NCBI GenBank assembly: GCA_033239005.1
Contig: BSQZ01000013.1
Coordinates: 12,500,782-12,564,781, forward strand
DNA length: 64,000 nt
Direction: 5' to 3'
Origin: Lamellibrachia satsuma
Lineage: Eukaryota > Annelida > Polychaeta > Sabellida > Siboglinidae
The notes beneath the pieces are model-generated. The model had not been told where the DNA came from. It worked only from the letters and a program-made list of their open reading frames with translations, and did no database searches. The stretch's first letter is position 1, and the number at the start of each line of letters is the position of its first letter. This document shows positions 61,173-64,000 of this stretch, in pieces. Position numbers and translations under genes: made by a program.

Positions 61173-62434
61173 GTATTACAAAGGGGCATCACTTTGTGTT
61201 ACCAGTTCAAGACGTGGTCAGACTGGTGCAAGTCGGTGCAAGTCGGTGCAATTCGTTTCATCTACTGACGCTACTGACACATGCATTTCAGGGGAGTAGT
61301 ATCCTACAAGCGACGATCATCTCCCCAGGTGACCATCACTAATGGAATAGTGGAGTGCATCTGTCGGCGCAACTTACACTACGACTGTTGGAACACCGCT
61401 GTTGAAGACGCTTTCTCATCCCAACACTTGGCTCAATTTTGCAAAACTCGTGCGAATATCCCTAGAATTAGATCGTCGTGTACACGCTTTGTTTTTGTTT
61501 CACGCTCATTAGCATTGGTGGGTGATATAAAGGAGTAAATCTTAACAGAACACCCGAAGCAGAGCCCCGAATGTCATATTATGACAACCTTGCCATCCTT
61601 CCGACAGCTCATGCAGCCGACCTGGTGCCAAATGTACTGGTCAGCTTCTTATTGTTGTTCACCAGTGCAGTGAAGCAGCGAGGGGATCCTGACGACTGGG
61701 CTACCCATGATCTCCAAACACTTCGCCCAGGCTTGCGCCCTGGAGAGGAAACTTCAGTGGCGCAAACCATTGTCTTGCGAGGCAGAAGGATTGCACCGAT
61801 ATTAGTTTGCTGGACGGCGGGTCCACGGTGCGTCTTACTCCTCTACACGATGGATTCTATGGGGCGTCTGTTGTTTGGCTATGAACTGATTGTTATTGCG
61901 TCTGGGACAACGCCCGACCAGCACTCCGGATTTAACACAGCACCGTAATGTGTATCAAATAATGTCAGAACATTTCCACTTCAACTTGTTTTGCAAGCAC
62001 AAATAAATGGAAGTGTCCACCTGTATAATATCAGAGGCAAGTGCATCATTGGAAGAGAAAACACGAAGATGATGAACTGTGAGAAGGAAAGAACGGAACT
62101 CCGTCTTTTTATAAACCTGCTTTCTTCCACAGAGGAATATGTACGGCCAATGTGAATGAAGATTTCTTATGAACGTGTCTGTTTTAATCTTAGACACTAT
62201 TTATATAATGATGATGATGATGATGATGATGATGATACATCCTATGATGATGGTGGTGGTGTGGCCAGTAAGTGGTTTTATGTTGTGTGGTTCAAGTAGG
62301 GAAGCATAAGGTCTTACAGAAGATGACATAAGAAGCGAGGACGTTGTACTGAGTATGAAAATATGTCGTACGACTTTGGATGATCCTGGTACCGGATGGA
62401 GTTGTGTGACGTCATGTCGACGATTCTGTTGCAG
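61173..62434 (+). other. End of GARNL3-like intron 3
   Basis: A 125-codon plus-strand frame (61571-61948) has no recognised motif. (ATG)n at 62205-62237. TGACGTCA at 62407-62414 lies 20 bp before the next exon. No other gene is supported. Confidence 0.45.
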
Positions 62435-62519
62435 ATCCCGAGCACGGTGAACGGACCCGTTCACCTGGAGAATCCGGAGTTTCAGACTCGCTGGTACTTC
62501 AAGTATTTCCTGGGAAAAA
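62435..62519 (+). CDS. GARNL3-like gene, exon with ENPEFQTRWYFKYFLG
   Basis: Acceptor CTGTTGCAG (AG at 62433-62434) and an excellent donor AAA|A|GTAAGT (GT at 62520-62521). The exon is 85 bp: 28 codons in phase 0 plus one base. It encodes IPSTVNGP followed by VHLENPEFQTRWYFKYFLGK. The vertebrate GARNL3 segment VHLENPE-TRWYFKYFLG, recalled from memory, is almost the same, which makes this one of the two strongest identifications in the window. The leftover A combines with TG of the next exon to give Met, where vertebrates have Val. GARNL3 belongs to the Rap/Ran-GAP superfamily, predicted to stimulate GTP hydrolysis on Rap-type small GTPases; this exon precedes the catalytic domain. Confidence 0.93.
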
Positions 62520-62935
62520 GTAAGTACCAATGTCCTGCATACCACCGAGGGGAACCGAGGTTGTTCGGCGATTTTAAAATGAGAAAGATCTTCGCATCGG
62601 AGAACACACGCACACTTTAAACAAATCATCACTTAGATGGTTTTCTAAAGTCTATGCGTTATGAAATGAACTAAGACATGTTGAGTTTAGCGTATTAATT
62701 TAGATATAAGTATGGACTTAGATATTAATGTGATAATAATATAAAATAACAACGCAGTGCGATATTAAGACAATTATTAATCGGAAAAAAACAAAGAATA
62801 CGAACGAGAAACAAACTACCACAGGTGATGACGTCATTTGTCTATATTCCATGTTTCGTTGTAACAGGCAACAACTTTGTGATTACAGCTTCATGATATT
62901 TGTGATAACTGTGGAGTTTTTGTCGACCCAAATAG
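62520..62935 (+). other. GARNL3-like intron 4 (416 bp)
   Basis: GTAAGT donor to AATAG acceptor. Contains TGACGTCA at 62829-62836. No other feature. Confidence 0.8.
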
Positions 62936-63054
62936 TGCACCAGAATTACGTAGGGTACGACGCGGACAAGGAGCCCTTCCTGCTGTCCGTCGTCGTCACG
63001 GACGCCAACAATCACAACGTGCCCCAGTACCGGGCGATAATGTGGACGAAAAAC
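62936..63054 (+). CDS. GARNL3-like gene, exon leading into the Rap-GAP domain
   Basis: Acceptor CCCAAATAG (AG at 62934-62935) and donor AAC|GTAAGA (GT at 63055). The exon is 119 bp: two bases completing a Met codon, then 39 codons ending in phase 0. It encodes HQNYVGYDADKEPFLLSVV, then TDANNHNVPQYRAIMWTKN. The order HQNY.G.DA.K.PF.LSV followed by VPQYRAI.W matches GARNL3 just before its Rap/Ran-GAP domain. The catalytic Asn-thumb region and the CNH domain would lie beyond the right edge. An ORF starting at 62851 reads through the acceptor and is only partly coding. Confidence 0.93.
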
Positions 63055-64000
63055 GTAAGATATGTAAATGTATATTTGTATATTTTGATGCATGTTTGTA
63101 CATAGCGTAGCTCAATCAGGGGTGCTCAGTGGATTTTAGTCCAAACTAGGGCATTTTATGTGATATACAAACAGGGGGCATTACCCCAGCAATTTAATTT
63201 ACCCAATAATCATTAAGATTTGGTACCCATATCAGGGATTATCAACTTAATACATCTTGTTCAGGTAAATTTCAACTTGAGGAAATGGCCTCAAATGACT
63301 ATTTTAATGGTCAAGAACACTTTATATAGCAAAAAGCAAACCTTTTTGTGGTGAGAAAATGACTGGTTTCCATAAAAAGGCAATTTTCCTTCATCGAGCT
63401 TCAAAGGACAACTAACTGGACAACTAACTGGACAACTAACTGGAGGCAAATTTCCGAAAGTGTTTCCATAAAAGGGCAAGTCACTCAGACAATGTGTCAC
63501 TTTAATTGTGAAAAATGGCTCTAACCTTTCGTAAAAGGACAACTTTCTTATTCATTCGATTACAGTTTGATATGCAATAGTGAGGACCGCATCTAGTTAT
63601 GATTCATTCACTGACGTTTTTGAATTGTCACTGAAATAATCATTTATACTGAGTGTATTTCGGCTAACTCTGTTTCAAAGAAGCAAAATCTCAATGTTAA
63701 AGGTAATTTAATTGAGCATTGTGGATATGCCCAAACGGGTCCATAAATTTGTGAATGTGTGATGCCACCCATGCATGGCTCAAACTAATTACACTGACTA
63801 CTCTTGGAGTAAGGAATACCTTGATTACCCATAGTCTCATATCATCTACCAAGCACAACTAATGTCCTATAGAATCCAGAATCCAATCGATAATCTCTTG
63901 TTAACAAAATAATAGGGTAGGTTGGGACAATGAGCCCCCCCTTGAAGGGTAATCGTATGTGGGAAAGAATCATTTCGGTAAATATTGTTTGCTACGTGCT
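63055..64000 (+). other. GARNL3-like intron 5, incomplete
   Basis: From the GTAAGA donor to the window end. It contains a 12-bp repeat, GGACAACTAACT, in 3-4 copies at 63406-63442. No further exon with splice borders was recognised. Confidence 0.6.

Noticed and set aside
61571..61948. 125-codon plus-strand ORF as an extra gene or GARNL3 exon
   Set aside because: No GARNL3-like residues, no suitable splice borders, and length compatible with chance. The 55736 and 62435 exons already join in phase 0.

Overview
This window looks like intron-rich, repeat-rich nuclear DNA of an invertebrate animal. The evidence is spliced exons with GT/AG borders, pol III-type SINEs with A and B boxes, CR1-like and RTE-like LINE fragments, and an unusually dense set of micro- and minisatellites. 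No operons, ribosome binding sites, CRISPR arrays, rRNA or bacterial genes are seen. A marine invertebrate, perhaps lophotrochozoan or deuterostome, fits the repeat families, but the species cannot be fixed from the sequence.

The one host gene I can recognise is on the + strand and runs off the right edge. Four short exons (53019-53088, 55736-55816, 62435-62519, 62936-63054) join with compatible phases. They read as the N-terminal part of GARNL3 (GTPase-activating Rap/Ran-GAP domain-like 3), just upstream of its Rap-GAP domain. An ATG-initiated, GC-rich exon at 28022-28209 ends with two bases of a codon, exactly the phase needed by the 53019 exon. It is the best candidate for the first coding exon and would give a first intron of about 24.8 kb. 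The right-hand 36 kb would then be one gene's 5' half, with introns filled by transposons and tandem arrays.

Layout. 1-28 kb: no host gene recognised. It holds a CR1-like LINE remnant (1983-3000), SINEs (4.4, 8.6, 12.1, 13.0, 24.0 and 24.2 kb), an RTE-like RT remnant (4.8-5.5 kb), dispersed repeats present two or three times in the window (7.6, 10.7 and 47.8 kb; 13.4 and 20.1 kb), and many minisatellites (29, 51, 20, 28, 21, 55, 122, 57 and 28 bp units). 28-53 kb (candidate intron 1): a 15/30-bp minisatellite next to the splice donor and in frame with exon 1, a 24-bp array, a CR1 element with SGNH-type ORF1 and endonuclease remnants (30.8-33.7 kb), an AT-cored foldback (36.15-36.39 kb), a decayed member of a multi-copy invertebrate protein family (36.6-39.6 kb), a CR1 3' end (41 kb), 17-, 22/23- and 21-bp arrays, and a very homogeneous array of 19 x 68 bp (49071-50362). 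53-64 kb: the recognisable GARNL3 exons, separated by CTTC, 44-bp, 12-bp and TTG arrays and another CR1 copy (59.5-61.1 kb).

The most interesting points are the GARNL3 model recovered from tiny exons, the in-frame minisatellite just after the exon 1 donor, the 68-bp array whose variants split it into two halves, repeated TGACGTC/TGACGTCA cores in two arrays and at eight other sites, the SINE families that share a body, and the decayed multi-copy gene of unknown function.
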